DNA of 64,000 bases from Pagrus major (Eukaryota > Chordata > Actinopteri > Spariformes > Sparidae): the NCBI RefSeq assembly GCF_040436345.1, contig NC_133230.1:9259297-9323296 (forward strand). Direction: 5' to 3'. Under the pieces are notes generated by a model. It was not told the origin of the DNA and did not search any database. It worked only from the letters and a program-made list of their open reading frames with translations. Positions 13,613 through 26,109 of this stretch are shown here, in pieces (within the stretch, counting starts at the first letter, position 1; each line of letters opens with the position of its first letter). The position numbers and the translations under genes were made by a program.

Positions 13613-14054
13613 TTTATTTCTCTCTTCACTCCTCACCTCCAAATCGACCTTATTCTTCCTCTTTGTGAACGAATGCTGCTGGAGTCATTTGACTTCATGT
13701 GGATGACATCAGCTCTGCGCTCACTGAGATGAAAGAGGCTGACATACGAGGAGAAGGAGAAGCCAAGGTGGGATGAGTGGGAAGGCCGAGTTCATATTTC
13801 TCACGTTTTTCCGCCTCTTCGCTCTGTCGAACACGACCGTGAGGATACAGACGCTGCGGTTAACTACTGTACAACTCCATGCAAATCACAACTTCATCGT
13901 TTCATTGATTCAAACAGTTATCGTTTCTATAATTCAGGCCATGCTTCATGTCTTGAACTTTTACTTGGCTGTTAAATGGTGGTTGGTTAGAATCATCTTG
14001 TTTCTATCTTCAGCACATTGAACAAATTCGTCAACAATTATAGGACCGATTTCC

Positions 14055-14275
14055 ATGAATGATACAAACATTCGTGGTCCCCAGGGGATGAATTGTAATG
14101 ACTTAAGTGATTGTGTGATCTTTCATCACATCTGCAGGCCAAACTTTTCACTTATCCATGAAAGTATCTCAGATAAGCATTCATGGTTCCCAGAACATTA
14201 ATCCAACTGACTTTGGTGGACTACTTTTAGCTCCACCTTGAGGTTACAATCTTTGGTTTTGTAATGAAATGTCTG
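14055..14275. repeat. dispersed fish repeat fragment
   Basis: Contains CATTCGTGGTCCCCAGGGGA and GACTTTGGTGGACTACTTTT, blocks I recognise from a common acanthomorph repeat in which internal ATTCATGGT-type units recur (here at about 14070 and 14180). Noncoding. Confidence 0.45.
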
Positions 14276-15506
14276 GAAAAAGTGCTGGATGGATTCCCAC
14301 TGGATTACCATAAACGTGGCTGTCAGGTTTTAACACGTACAAAGAAAAGCGACCACATTACACCAATCCTTGCTGAATTTAATGCTTTTTTTAAGGCCTT
14401 GAAAGGTTCTTGCCTACATCTGTGATTTGCTTACTTCCTAAAAGCCTGACTCTGCTTGAGATCCTCTGCCAGCATCCCCTTAATGGTTCCAAAATCTTGA
14501 TACGTCACCAAAGATGACCAGGCTTTTGCTGTTATTTATACATATATAACATGCATATATATTTAGGCAGCCAGGCTCAGTATCTTTCTTTAAATCTCTC
14601 CTTAAAAACTCACTTTTATCTTATGGCTTTCCATGGTGCGGTGTGTGGCGGTGTATAGGTTTACAAGCCTGTCGCGGCTCTCTTTATCCTGTTCCTTGTC
14701 CCTTGAAGTCCCTTCTGGACCTCTGGTGGGTCTCTTTAACAACAAAGCCAGTTTGGTATGTGTTTACACAAAGTCGCCCTCAGTGTCTCCTCTCCTCCTC
14801 TGCAGAAGCTGGCTGGCAGATAACAAACACCTCTCAGCGCTGACTGACCAGCGGATTTATGGCTTCATAAAAGTCTGGTTTGGGGATGTGCTTAACAGTT
14901 TCCCTTGGGGAGGTCATTTTGAGCTGTTTTGTGCTCAACACGTCAAACTGCGGGTGACGATGACCAGTCTGCAGCAGCATCTGGGAATGTGTGGCAGAGA
15001 TGATGCTTGAGAACCTTTTCTCTGCTAAATAAATGTATATCAAGACTTTGTCAGTGTCAGCATGTGTGTGGTATGTTCGGTGCCCTTGAGAAAACATGGA
15101 TGTGTCGGCGCTAATCCCTCTGTGGGGCATTCACACTCTTCCATCTCTTCTTCTGGAGGTAAAGAGACGTCATCCTTTCAACAGGTGGAACACACACAAG
15201 CAGAGGAAAGCAGTGTGTTTCGTAGGTTGTATGGAGGCCTGTGTGGGCCTCGCACCTTCTCTTAGAGCTCACAGCTCACTCTGTGCTACTGAGCACCAGC
15301 ACCAACAACAGATGTATTCACACATTCACACAGGCGTCCCCAGAGGGCCAACAGAGGAAGTGGAGGTGGGGAAAAACAAAACATATCAAATGAAAGACGA
15401 GTTTCGTTTACCAGCCTCAAGAATTGTGTCTCAAACAGAGTTGGGATGTAAAAAAAAGTACATTTACTTTTGATTTTTTAGCGGTTCCAACAAAGAAAGT
15501 TTCCTC

Positions 15507-15548
15507 TTTGTGCTAAGCTAAGCTAACATCTGCTGGCTGCTGGTTACA
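15507..15548. repeat. fragment with GCTAAGCTAAGCTAA-family core
   Basis: TTTGTGCTAAGCTAAGCTAA followed by a CTGCTGGCTGCTGG stretch, the core of the MITE-like family seen elsewhere in the window, without its ends. Confidence 0.4.
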
Positions 15549-16782
15549 TGGTTCAGCCGAGTACTCTATCTTTTCTCTCTCCCTATAAATGTACTTTCAA
15601 AATGTCAATCTATTGTTTTAAGTCCATAAATTTATCTGACTTTCTCTTTGTTTTTTCTTCTTTTCTCTCCCATTATCATCCCATGACCCCTCAGATCTTG
15701 TGGCCCTCTGTAGGGGGCCTGACCCTTAGGTTGGGAACCACAGGACACTACCAAGAAAATCTAAAAAAGTTAAAGTAAAGCATCTAAAGACTTCTTCTGC
15801 CGCTGCTCTCATATAAAGTATGAAGTTGAAAAGAAAAAGCAGTGATCAAAGTGCATTATCGATCCACATTTTGTCAACTTTGAATTCTCGTATCTGTTTT
15901 TCTTCAATACGGTGGCACCCAAACCTCACATCCTGTCTGCTCGTGTCAAAACGAGACGCTTATCAAAGCTGGATCTTATCATCTCTTCATGCACAACACT
16001 CTCGCTCTGTAGCGGCTGACAACGGGCCAGTCGCGCTGCAGGACCGCAGCCAGAATTTCCCTCAGAGGAGTGAAGCCTTCAGGCTGGAGAGTCACAGTTT
16101 ACAATGCTGGGTTTTCTCCATTTCATGCTCTCATACTCTCCATTGTCCCCGAGCTTTCACAGCTCCCCATCCATCGGGCTTCAAAAGATCATGTGACATT
16201 GCCTCATCCTCTGTTTGCAGAACGCCCTGCTTTTCTACCTCCACCCTGTTTTACTGTGTTCTTTCCAAATTTCTAAACACATCATGCACACTATCTGGCT
16301 TTGCACCCGACTTCTATCTCTCGCTCCGCTGTTCCTTGTCTCCCTGCGCTCTTTCTCACTTGATGCATGGTTTCCCATAGTAAACAGAGATTGTATTGTG
16401 CCCCGGCTGATCTTGTCTGTCCTTGGTGTTGACTGTTTTGTCTGTGGGAATCACCGTGATGGATTGAGATCCCCTCGATGCCTGCAACGTGTGCAAGCGG
16501 ACATTTCCACTCACCCTCACTTTGTTTTGACAGTCTCCAAACAACAGTGGTGTTTGTTTGGTGCGCAACGCCTGCTATGCTGCCCCCTTCAAGTATGAGG
16601 ACAGTGAATGTGGTGACAGAGCATCAGAGAATGTGGGTTTCTTTTCTACCAGAAGTTCATTTTGTGGTGGTGAAAGTCAGATTCAGTGCTCAAAAACATA
16701 TTTCAAACACCACCACTACCATCCAAGGAGTCAAAAGGTCTCCTTGCAAAGATGGTTTACTTCCTGTTGAGGCATTTAAACA

Positions 16783-17978
16783 TTAAAGGGATACTTTGAC
16801 ATTTTAGGAAATACACTTATTTGCTTTCTGGCAGAGAGTTTAGGGCTTTTATCATTGCATATTGCTGGCACAGGGCTATCTTTCACCCTAGGTTAAGAGT
16901 TGGCCCTGGGGTAACTTAGCTCCTTCTCAGAAACATTTTTTCAGGGGATAACTCTACCAGCTTTGGGCTAACCCTGCTCTAGAGCAGGGCCAGCAAGCCC
17001 ATAAGCTAATGTTGGGGTTAGCCCATTTTGGGATGGGCAAGGATTGTACCAGGGTGAACGGTTTCTTAGCCTGGGGCTAAGGAGCTTCTAAGCCCTAGGC
17101 CCTAAGTGCAGTGGGAAAAACCCTAGATGAGAATACATGTATTTGCTTTCATTTTACAGGGGTTATGAATCACACCATGCCATGGCTGGAACCAACCAGC
17201 AAGAAATAATATTCATAACCCTCGGTCAGGCTAATTTTTTTCTAATTTAGCAACCCAAGTCCCTTCACTGAACATTTCTTAATGTTTCTACTTGGGTAGC
17301 TTAGGTTTAGGCATAAAAACACTTGGTTAGGGTTAGGAAAACATCATGTTTTGGCTTAAACTACCTGTTTTGTTCACAACACACAGCGGGAAATTATCCC
17401 GAAGTCTCCTGGAAAATATCCAGCGGTGTGACGCTTACAAATGTTGAAACCCAGTCTTGAACTCCAGTCACTGGCTTGGCAGCCTTCTCACCCCCACCTC
17501 CCGATATGAAAGTCAGGTCATAAACATGTAATGTGAACATGATATGAAACGTTTTGTCGAAATATCAATATGGTGCGTAGTCTATGACACGTACAAATGT
17601 CTACATATGTTTACGTTAACTGCCGACATTTTATATAATGATATAGTTATACACTTTATTTATATAGCAGCTTTAAAAACAGAGTTTACAAAGTGTGTTG
17701 ACTGACAAGAAAAAGCGGGAAACTCAAAAGGGCTATATCACAGGATAAACACTCAACAGTCAAGCTAAGCATTTATCCTGAAGACTGTGCTGATTTAGAC
17801 AGAGCCAGGCTTGCTGTTTTGCCTTGTTGTCAGCCTACATGCTTAGCTAAGCTGACTGTCTGCTGACGTTAGCTTCATATTTATCATACAGACATGTTAG
17901 TGGTAATAGTCTTCTCATCTAACTCTCAACAAAAAGGCAAATGAGTGTAATTCTCAAAATGTTGAACTGTTCCTTTAG
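16783..17978. mobile_element. long copy of the same MITE-like repeat with nested insertions
   Basis: The left end is TTAAAGGGATACTTTGACAT and the right end ATGTTGAACTGTTCCTTTAG, with the GCTTAGCTAAGCTGACTG block at 17840-17857. Between them lie a palindromic GC-rich insert (about 16856-17120) and a repeat unit shared with 60.9-61.2 kb (17284-17470), so this is a nested repeat cluster rather than one element. Confidence 0.6.
17284..17470 (+). repeat. repeat unit shared with 60893-61165
   Basis: Contains AGGTTTAGGCATAAAAACAC, ATCATGTTTTGGCTTAAACT and AATATCCAGCGGTGTGACGC in the same order and spacing as the later copy. It lies inside the nested repeat cluster at 16783-17978. Confidence 0.6.
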
Positions 17979-18004
17979 GCGTTCTTCCCTGTAACAGCTG
18001 CATT

Positions 18005-18125
18005 ATATCTTTTCTTGGATAGCCTGGTGGTAAATGAGACCACCCCATAGCTGCGAGGTTAGGAGGTTGAATCCCTTCCTCGTCTAAACGTTCTTCAGGA
18101 AAACACTGAACTCGTCCCTCTAGTG
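18005..18125 (+). repeat. possible tRNA-derived SINE head
   Basis: GGATAGCCTGGTGGTAAATG resembles a tRNA A-box region and GGTTGAATCCC about 45 bp later resembles a B box. No good cloverleaf forms, and no second copy is seen in the window. Confidence 0.3.
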
Positions 18126-20660
18126 CACGTGTGTGTTTTCTTAAAGGAAAGTTAAACTCCCAGTTGCATAATCCAATAAGAGGATAGGGCTTTTAAAGTA
18201 TCAGATATGACACTAAGGGCTTGTCAGAGTGAAATCTTTTTCGACTGTAGCTGTGAATTTGCGACCGCAGGATGTGAACGTGGCTAGTTTCACAGCTTTA
18301 GTCGGGGTGGAAAACTATATTCAACAATTGTGGTGTGGTGGTTTGTGGACTGGCTGTGATTTGCAAACACTCTGGCTGGATCTACCTATGGTAAATCGCT
18401 GCAACGCATGACCACCAGGCTCTGCGTTGTAATTTAGATTTTTACAGGGTTTCATGATACACACATACAAGCGAGCACTCGGGCGCAAACACACGTTTAC
18501 TGTGTACACGGTGCATGCCAACTTATGTCTTTTAGAGCTACACACACGCACGCACTCCCACGTGCAGCTATATGAAATGAGTGTTATTGTGAACTGGCTA
18601 AACAGTCATCACTCTCTGGACCTGTGATTTAAGGATCACTGTCTGACCACACTCACACTGTCTGCCTCCACAGCCACTGTCACTGCTTTACATCTCACTC
18701 ACCAGGCATATTTTCCAACAGCTCCTGTGCTGATGATGTTGACGGCACGCACAATGCCAGGCTAAACCCCTGCACTAATGCCTATAACACATGTTCAGTA
18801 TTAAATTACAGAGTTTACACACTAAAAAATCGTTGGGTTTTGGGTTATTAAATATGGTTACTGTGGCCCAGATACAACACGTTTTACCTTAAAGCCGCTA
18901 TAATAGGTTTTTTCATAATAACAATGTTACAAATGTGAAAAAGGTTGCTGAAAGTGATGAACGTACAGAGAGTCATCACCCAAATCTGCAGCTCCCTCAG
19001 CTTTACAGAGCTTTATAGTGAGTTTCAGTTTATTGTTTAGCTTCCAAGCTGTAATTTTACTGTCTTCAGAGGGACAAAGTCTGGAGTGACTCGGAAGTCC
19101 AAAGAAAATGAGGTGAAGATGCTCTTTGGCAGGGAACAGAGAGGCTAAAAAAAGAAAGATCCAAGGCACTCTTCATGCACAAAGATACACAAAAGGTTTG
19201 TGTGGCTACGTGTGGGTTGCTACTCAGCTTCTTTACATGCATTGTCAATGTTTTTAAGAATTTCAGCATGAAGTAGAAATCTGAATAAAGTTTTTTTGAA
19301 CCTTTTTGCATGAACAGGGCCTTGGATCTTTGTTTTTTTAACATGATTTTACAGTTTTGGTTCACTCTTACTGGTCTTATCGTGATTTTACAAATCTGAA
19401 TAGGCCTGGCATATTACACTCAACATTGGAATACACATGTTACTATTAATCAGTAACAAATAAGTAAGTCCATCCACGTGATTTTATGCACATTTTCAAT
19501 TTATGACTAAAAGCTTGACTAAAAATGTCGTAAATTCAAAACAGAAGTGGAAATAACACGAACGTTTTTACTTTTGGCTGAGCTGGAGACCTTGCAGAAA
19601 CAAAAAATGGCAGCAGATAAACATCAGATCTACATGGAGCAATGAGGAGACTGTAAAGTTCCTCAAGTTTATACACGATAATGTAGAAATGTTACACTTT
19701 CGTCACGTCTTCTACATTGTTTTCCATTATTTCCATTATTGCACCCTCTTCTTATGCAATCATTTTATGGCACCTGACAGAAAACTTAGGACCAACAGCT
19801 GTTTACCTTGATATAATGAAATCCTAATATTCATATAACACAAGTGGCCGGAAACACACTTTAATTTCCATTGTTCTAGTTTTTAAATTTTACAGTATAG
19901 CTTAAAAAGATTAAATAATAACATAGAGATAGAGAACATCAACACTGGGTCAAAACAAACCCCTGTCTTGGGTGGTTCTCCACCCATGGCTTCTGAGTAA
20001 AGTTAATCTAGCAGTGATTTTTAGAGTGTGGCGCCTGGGTGTAAAACTGGCTTTCTACTGTTTCCTTTCACAGCAGTGGCCAAAAGCGAGATGACCCCTA
20101 CCTGCAACACATAGCATTTGTTAACTTGAAGCCACAATGCAGCTAACCGAGCAGACCACACACAGAGTGAGGAGGAAGCACAGCACTGAAAAAGAAAACG
20201 AGAGGATAAGGAGGCAAAGGGGAGAGGAGTTAACGGTCTTGTTATCACAGAGGGTGAAAAATGAAATGGTGAGTAGTTTTTTCCGCCATAAAAACTCATA
20301 ATGTATGTTCACCACCACCTCCCCTCAGTGTCAAACATGTTGTCCTTTGCATCTCTCATCCTCGACGCTGTCCTCTCTCTCACAACGTTGCTGTTAAAGT
20401 GAGTTTGGTTTATTTTCTTTTTATATGGAGTTTCCATCATGCTCCACTCCCTCTGTGGTTCCAGCACGGCTGGCCAAATGGCAATAAAATGCTCAAAGGA
20501 CATCAGAGAGGGAAAAGGAGACCTATTTGTTAGCCTAACAAAATCCTCAGTAGTTACAGGCAGTCAACATGTGAGAAAAACGAGGCAATGCTCTGCTTCA
20601 GTGCTGCTGTGAGGGGTAAGACAAGTGGCCGAATAACAGCCGCAGGGAAGTAGCCAAGCA

Positions 20661-20690
20661 GTGTCAGTGTCAGTGTCAGTGTCAGTGTCG
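20661..20690. repeat. (GTGTCA)n hexanucleotide repeat
   Basis: Five near-perfect GTGTCA units with no interruption until a TCGG end. Confidence 0.85.
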
Positions 20691-21240
20691 GAGATGGGTC
20701 AATAGTCAGTCGACCAGCCTTTGACATCTGGATCTTTATTTATGTTGTGGGAGAGTTCTTTTTGTGTACGAGGTCAATTAAAACTCAGTCAAAGTCCTGA
20801 GAGATGCAAAATAAAGTGAACACATTAAAAAACAAGAACATAACTCAACTAAAGGCAGCTTTGGTCAAATAAAAAAAAATGCATGCAAAGTCATCATAAA
20901 AACAAGTGCTTTCAACTGCTGTGTTTGCTAAAATTATGGCTTTAAAATGCTAGTGGAATGACTGAGTCTACGTTGAGATTTTTCCGGCAGTCTGTTCCAT
21001 TTGGATGTGAAGTGAATGAAAACTGAAAGCAGACTTTTTCCTTGTTTTATTGTGGTTTCCTAGAACTTCGAACACTAAACAGCCCCGACAAATCTATGTC
21101 AGTGTACCCTCTGTCGCGCCGTCTCGCCACTGTCATCGAAGACCTGTTTTCTGATACTGGTGGACTGAAAGTTTTAAATACTTTGCAGGCATTTTGACTT
21201 TTTGAGTTTAAAAGCGATTGCGAAAGCGATTTTGGAGAAT

Positions 21241-21368
21241 GAAAGTTGATTGTTGAGTCTCATTCCCAAGTTGTAAAGTGCCAACGCTTTGGGTCGGTAT
21301 TCGGTCCGAACTTCTCACCCAAAGCGTTGATTTGACGACTTGTGAATGAGACTCAGCAATCAACTATC
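21241..21368. mobile_element. hairpin (foldback) MITE-like element, copy 2
   Basis: The arms carry AGTTGATTGTTGAGTCTCAT on the left and the matching complement on the right. The core CGCTTTGGGTCGGTATTCGG is shared with 6461-6591. The total is 128 bp and noncoding. Confidence 0.75.
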
Positions 21369-23829
21369 TTTATTTATTTATAAAGGTTTATTAAACTGTG
21401 AATATGCATTTCTTTAAAACTATTTTTAGCCATGGATTTGGTGTGCTAAGATGTATCTACAACAGCAGGAGAGTTTATGTGGGATTGCAACTATCTGTCA
21501 CTTCTCGATGGGTTTTTTTAGTCGATTTTAGACGATAATGGGGGAGAGAAATAAGCTGCATTGGCAGAAAATACTTTGGGATTCGTTGACAAGAAAAATA
21601 TAGAGCAGTTACAGCCATCGAACCCTCATCTTATCTTTCCTGCCATGTTCCAGACCTGTAATTATGACGAATCTGAATGCACTGTCATCCAATGCCTCTG
21701 CCTTTGGCATACGATGGGTCAGTCTGGTCTCTGCTCATTGACCCGGCCACTGTCTGGGTCATCACACAGCTCTGGAGGTTAAATAGCTGTAAGAAAACAC
21801 ATTAATCTGCGAACACTTGGTGAAACTGGCCTTAAGCTCCCTCTCCACTGTCCTGCCTCTCGCTGGCAGCCGTGCCCGAGAATAGGCATGTAAACCATGT
21901 AGGCCTGACACCAGTTGTTTTGACTGAGAGCACTGAGGCACTGACTTATTGTGCAACACAAGGCAGAGCCTTTAGCCTCATAAGCTATAGCCCCGAAATC
22001 CCTGCTGTAAACTCACCCCTCCCACTTCCAGAGTAGACCTTTTCCATGGTGGAATTTCGGAAGATTTTCTCTAGAAAGGAGCGGTTAATCATATGAGAAC
22101 ATTTTCATATGCACAGTGACGTGTATTTGTTCCTGAGTAAGTCACACCCACTAGAGTCCATTAGGTACTGCTGATAGTTTCAGCTCCAGTTACCACTAAA
22201 TTCTCACATTAAAGTAAATAAAGCCACTAAATAGTCTCATATTCAAGTTGTTTGAGCTGTGTGACACTTCACATATTGTCTGAGCAGGTTATGATAAGGG
22301 CTTTGAATGATATACAAATCTGGCTTGAACCAGATGTGGGTCAAAAAATGTGAGCGTAGGCTAGCTCTCTGGATAACAATGTATGCGCAATGTACGAGAA
22401 TACGAGACTGATGGCAAATTTGCAGCCTCCCAGCTCGAAAACACACAAAATTGCCTCTATTCCCATCTTTGCACTGACTTTGTACGCAATCTCGATGCAC
22501 AAAACATTTGCTTTGCTTCCTGTGGGAACACAACAAGGACTGCCTCAGAGAGCCACTAGCGAGGCCTTATAAGCTTCGCATTCATACATGATAGAAGCTG
22601 ACGCCTTTGGTAATAAAGAAAAACACAGATGCCCTTTGGAGCCGGTTTAACAGAGTTAGCCTACTTGATCATGAGAACATGTGATATTATTTCCATGTCA
22701 CGCAGCATCCTGATCCACTTTCTGCGCAGACCAGCAGCCGTAGGAGTACATGTGGTTATTTGCGTGCGCTCTTTGTCTGTGTCTGATTCTGTCATCATGT
22801 GTGCGCTCTGGATTTGTGCGATTCAGTCAGTGGATGCAGCAGGGTGTGTCACGCCACGGCATGCCTGTTACATTAACACGCAAAGTTAAAAAAAAAAATC
22901 ATGCCATGGTTCCATTTCAGGACATATTATAATTAGATTTGAAGCGCTGTTTTCTTATATTATTACATTATACCGAGGCGCTGCAGTTCTGTTATGACTT
23001 AGTATCTGATGTGAATGTAAGGTTAGCAAGAGACGAATGTGAGCTATTTGTTTAGGTGTAACAAGCGACAAGTCAAAATCTCAGACGGACATTATGAAAC
23101 GTTCCAGATGGAGATGTGCGAAGACTTCAGAATGGAAGCCGATCTTCCCACCAGAGCCACAAGTCTGCCTTTTTGATTAGGGCCCCATTTGTTTCTAAAC
23201 TACAGCGCTGATTAAAGCAGCTTGACTGTGAGCTATTTTCTGACATTTGAGGGAATCCTTGTGAGGTTTGGAGAATGAAGGCCAGGACCCTGAAGGGGAT
23301 CTGAGACCTGAGCACACTTGTATTTTGTTGGTGTGGTCTCAAACCATCCCAAATTATCCCCTCACAATTCTTTTTACTGCCCAGATAATGATTCATTACA
23401 GTTGCAAAGCTCCACACAGTGGTTTAACAACTTTTGATTCCAGTAAAGCCCAGCCTGCGAGCCTTGCCAATAAACAAACATACTGTAATTAGGCTACTTA
23501 AAACCTGAAAGTTGGACTTCTCAATGTTCCCTGTTGGTGGTCTCTAAGTTCTTGATTTCGAATCAGAGGTAATAAACAGAGTGCTGAAAATTACTTTAAC
23601 ACCCACCTCCACTCAAAAGTGTGTTTGACTTCGAGTTACTTGACATCCACTGTGCAGGATAAATGTTTTATACTCCTTGCTGGAGAGGCAAAGTTTCTCT
23701 GTGCTCACCTTAAATCAAAATGTGAGTTCCCATGCTTTTTCCTCGGCATAATTCTGTGTCCTGTAAGAATAGGAAGCTAACATTCATAGGCATTTGCAGT
23801 AACTAACAGCTGAATATGTGTTGCGACCA

Positions 23830-24290
23830 TCCATCCCCCGAAATAGCAAATAGGACCGCGAACTGAGCTAATTTGCTAATGGCAGCTACATTTAGCAGCA
23901 GTTAGCAACTACTTAACCATATAAATAAAAAGCTATATCTGTCCATTACTCACTCCGTAAATCACCTTGGTTCTTTGACTAGCCTCCACCGCCCCAGTAC
24001 AGAGGTGTACAGTTGTGTCTTTGTACAGTTATCTGTGAGGCCCAGCCCCCATGAACACGCTGTTGGCGTCCTTCTCTGGGCCTACCCGTGCCGGCATCAT
24101 AAAAGTCAAGAAAACGTTTATTGGACACCAACAACAACCTCCGAGCTAGCAAACTACACGCTGAAGACGGCAAGTTACCCCAACCTTTACCTGGTTGCTA
24201 ACCGTACAAACCTAAACAAGTTAGCTTCTCTTACCTTTTCTTTTGTGGGGATTTAGCCTCCCCACATGAGAAACAATTTTCCGTGACACT
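23830..24290. repeat. repeat-derived stretch sharing the CAGCAGTTAGC block
   Basis: The ATTTAGCAGCAGTTAGCAAC block near 23890 resembles the interior of 42139-42341, and GCTAGC/GCTAAC-rich sequence follows. Boundaries are unclear, and it abuts the AT-rich repeat end at 24297. Confidence 0.35.
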
Positions 24291-24296
24291 ATCATG

Positions 24297-24366
24297 CAGG
24301 AATCGATATTGGGGTGTTTGGTCAAAAATATTGATATTGATATTTGATTTTGTCACCCAGTCCTAG
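24297..24366. repeat. terminal fragment of a CGATATT-rich dispersed repeat
   Basis: AATCGATATTGGGGTGTTTG followed by GTCAAAAATATTGATATTGA, then a CACCCAGTCCTAG end. The style matches the ends of the repeat family at 53.9 and 62.7 kb. Only the terminus remains. Confidence 0.35.
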
Positions 24367-24572
24367 CATCCAAACATTGAGATATATATTCTATGATATT
24401 ATTTTCAGGCCCTAGCATGGTAACACAATAACATGTTGAACTATCGCTTAATATCAGCATTTAGCATAGTTATTGTAAGCTTGATAGCACACTAGCATTG
24501 GTGTTGCTATGACACTTAATATAGGCTATGGTACATTAGCATTTAGCCAAGTCGAGCCTCACAATTAACCAG

Positions 24573-24826
24573 TTAAAGGTGCACTATGTAGTTTTGGGGA
24601 AGAAATTTTAATCCAAAGAGAAAGATCTTCATTTTTTTTTTTTTTTATCTTAATAAACAAACTCTCTTCATCTTCATAACTGAATAAACGAACTGACTTT
24701 AAAGGACAACACAACTTCATACTGTTTTACTTTGTTTACATGTGGCGGACCCCGCCACCTATCTAGCTTCAAACAGTGTTCTTGAGACCTTATTTTCCTC
24801 TGAGAACGTGCATAGTGCTCCTTTAA
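24573..24826. mobile_element. MITE-like element with TTAAAGGTGCACTATGTAG inverted ends
   Basis: The left end TTAAAGGTGCACTATGTAG and the right end (ACGTGCATAGTGCTCCTTTAA, one base removed in places) are imperfect inverted repeats around 200 bp of noncoding sequence with a long T run. I recognise this terminal motif as a common fish dispersed repeat. Confidence 0.65.
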
Positions 24827-25079
24827 TGAACTTTTTTAATGGAAAACCAACAATCAGCTCCAGCATGTCAACCTATGGGCTTAAATAACCTCTGGTTTTG
24901 TTACTGTGTGGAGCTAAAGGGCGACAGACTTTTTCTCCTTCAGCTCAAAGAAATCTTCACAGGACTGTTTACATCCTAAAGAAGAAAAAAAAACCCGAGC
25001 CAGCCTTAATGCAATATCCTGAGCAGCTCCTGCTGCACATAAGGGGGGGGCCTGACTCCTGAAGAAATTTGATCCCGCA

Positions 25080-25365
25080 ATGGGCCCTTTAAAGGAATAT
25101 GGGATGAGTCTGTTGAATGGAGCTCAGAGTGAGTGAGACCCACACACGTCTGCGCTCCAAAGAAAAGCCAAGGACAGCAGCGGGACGGCGCGACATGAAG
25201 ACATGAAACACTGGGCGAGGAGAAATGAATGAGGAATGAGAGCGAGGAGAGAGTCGACGCGCTGAGGAAGAAGTTATGAGCCGAGCTGCGACGACTTGCC
25301 GGGGAAGGTGTCCGTGAGCGCAGAAAGCCGACTGTGGGGGGAGAGAGAGACAACAGAGTCACAAG
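25080..25365 (+). promoter_or_regulatory. plekhh1: probable promoter and untranslated first exon of plekhh1
   Basis: The plekhh1 start-codon exon opens with a 3' splice site, so an upstream noncoding exon must exist. The best candidate I see is this CpG-richer, purine-rich block, ending in ACAAG followed by GTAAAG at 25366, a good splice donor. It contains several CG dinucleotides (the GCGGGACGGCGCGACATG area at 25177-25195, the GTCGACGCGC area) in an otherwise CpG-poor window. No TATA box is evident. The implied 5' UTR intron is 25366-30559 (5.2 kb). The exact transcription start cannot be read. A still more distant first exon, such as the GC-rich block near 1.4 kb, cannot be excluded. Confidence 0.45.
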
Positions 25366-26109
25366 GTAAAGTAGCCGTGAGGGAGCTGCGCTACAGAAAC
25401 ACACTTATCTCCTTCGTTTCTCACCATATCACGCTCTGGCGCGTTGAACCAAGGAAGACGCGCGAGGTTGTTGGCGACAAAAGCCACAGCCGCAGCGGCA
25501 GAGTATTTTGAGAGATGTGTGAGAGGTCTGCTTGAACTTTTTTTTCTTTTTTTTTTTCGCTGACTGACGGTTTTACGGTTGCTACTATTCCACTGAGCTG
25601 TGCGCGTCTGGCACACCTGTTCCTTGTGGCCTTTTTTGGACAAAATCTTGGCCACTGCTTGCCCTTGGAGCAGCTCTAAAACGTTCATTTAAATCTATTT
25701 TAAGTCTGTATGTGAATCCAGAAAAGAAATGTACATCTTCTTGGTTGCGTTTGCGTCCTTCTCATCGTTGTGCGCATCTGGAGAAATCATCCATACTGCT
25801 CCATACGGCAGCCCGAGCTGTTACTGAACACCTCCCTAAGCTGAAACACGACCAGAAGATATATACTGTCTCAAAATATATGGCTAGGGGTGTCTTTTGC
25901 TATAACTCATGCGTTTTTTTTTTCAAGAAGCAAAGGAGGACTAAGTGTGTGTGCAGGACAGGAGAGCTGCAAGAGGTATATGTTTACACCTCAGCACATA
26001 AGAATGCAAGGGCCTGTGTTTAAGCCGGAGACTGATAATGAGTGTGGTCAGTTTGCTGAGGGCCTGTCATTAACCTGAGCTGGGAGAGAGCAGCAGGTTT
26101 GCTTGCTGG

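Larger units (their letters stand above)
9796..16782. other. gene-free stretch
   Basis: Contains the poly-C run, decayed repeats at 12.6-13.0 and 14.06-14.28 kb, and a small core fragment at 15.5 kb. No exon with homology or consistent splice sites was found on either strand, although several chance open frames exceed 120 codons. Confidence 0.5.
17979..23829. other. gene-free stretch
   Basis: Apart from the hairpin element at 21241-21368, the hexanucleotide repeat at 20661 and a possible SINE head at 18005, nothing is recognisable. No tRNA, rRNA or coding exon was found. Confidence 0.5.

Noticed and set aside
13206-13732. 166- and 75-codon open frames with polyproline
   Set aside because: Created by the C30 run and the surrounding pyrimidine-rich sequence; low complexity.
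15820-16380. 186-codon open frame on the + strand
   Set aside because: No known domain, an irregular residue mix rich in Ser/Cys/His, overlapping open frames in other phases, and no convincing splice context. Taken as chance.
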